In this document: positions 63,870 through 64,000 of the stretch, one piece after another | Numbering within the stretch: position 1 is the stretch's first letter | Layout: each line of letters begins with the position of its first letter | NCBI GenBank assembly: GCA_963786155.1 | Contig: CAWAXW010000006.1 | Location: 1,364,001-1,428,000, forward strand | Length of the DNA: 64,000 nt | Source: CAWAXW01 sp963786155 | GTDB taxonomy: Bacteria > Actinomycetota > CADDZG01 > WHSQ01 | Direction of reading: 5' to 3' | The notes under the pieces: model-generated | Seen by the model: only the letters and a program-made list of their open reading frames with translations | Told to the model about the DNA's origin: nothing | The model's database searches: none | Made by a program: the position numbers and the translations under genes

Positions 63870-64000
63870 GTGCTCAAACTCGTCCTGCCGAAGGGATCGC
63901 TGGAGCCTGCCACGCTCGAGCTCTTCGAAGACGCCGACCTCAAGGTCCGCCGCACTTCGGACCGTGAATACCGAGGCGCGATCGACGACCCCCGCATCAA
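63870..64000 (+). CDS. hisG: ATP phosphoribosyltransferase (partial, runs off the window)
   Basis: The last 131 bases encode LKLVLPKGSLEPATLELFEDADL, matching the HisG N-terminus (LPKGRL...), followed by VRRTSDREYRGAIDDPRI. First enzyme of histidine synthesis. GTG 63870, 3 bp after the ribH stop. The rest is beyond the window. Confidence 0.8.
   Translation, partial: MLKLVLPKGSLEPATLELFEDADLKVRRTSDREYRGAIDDPRI

Overview
This is a GC-rich, gene-dense chromosomal segment from a deep-branching or uncultured actinobacterium (Actinomycetota). The evidence is the actinobacterial integration host factor (mIHF) next to gmk-rpoZ-coaBC-metK-priA-def-fmt-rpe-rib, the order secDF-apt-relA ... hisS-aspS-rarA-(DUF6167-like)-alaS-ruvX-mltG-aroE, many GTG/TTG starts with 4-bp overlaps, and several promoters that look leaderless. 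I cannot name a genus. A type IV pilus locus sits between aroE and aroC. I see no tRNA or rRNA genes, transposons, prophage genes or CRISPR array, and no gene-free stretch longer than 300 bases.

Layout. 1-6709 (+): end of secD, secF, apt, a small unknown gene, the (p)ppGpp synthetase/hydrolase gene, a lipoprotein PBP and dtd. 6706-8496 (-): two-subunit transketolase, the only minus-strand genes. 8551-18052 (+): hisS, aspS, rarA, a small membrane protein, alaS, ruvX, mltG, aroE. 18196-20921: roadblock protein, DUF4388 protein and MglA-like GTPase. 21038-35948: type IV pilus genes pilB, pilT, pilC, three tandem pilins, pseudopilins, two SGNP-repeat PilX-like paralogs, an HTH regulator, pilM, pilN, pilO and a PilP-like gene. 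36002-41324: aroC, fused aroK-aroB, aroQ, pepQ, efp, nusB. 41385-51607: pyrimidine operon pyrR-B-C-carA-(small basic protein)-(VOC protein)-carB-pyrK-pyrD-pyrE. 51659-59335: mihF, gmk, rpoZ, coaBC, metK, priA, def, fmt, rpe. 59332-60282: receiver-GGDEF regulator. 60312-63866: FMN riboswitch and ribD-ribE-ribBA-ribH, then the start of hisG.

How the genes fit together. The roadblock/GTPase pair directly precedes the pilus motors and resembles MglB/MglA polarity control. MshEN-like N-terminal repeats, known in other proteins to bind c-di-GMP, occur in PilB, in an unusually long PilT and in the DUF4388 protein. A GGDEF-family regulator with a degenerate GGDDF motif lies elsewhere in the window. 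Surface appendages here may therefore be tied to a nucleotide second messenger and a small GTPase, but this is inference.

Sequence quality. More than 25 reading-frame breaks fall inside otherwise perfect housekeeping genes, and most are repaired by removing one base. I read them as base-level errors in the sequence and annotate each gene over its full, frame-corrected extent. Several apparent gene fusions (PBP-Dtd, one-piece transketolase, AlaS-RuvX, RibD-RibE-RibBA) come from these breaks and are not real.
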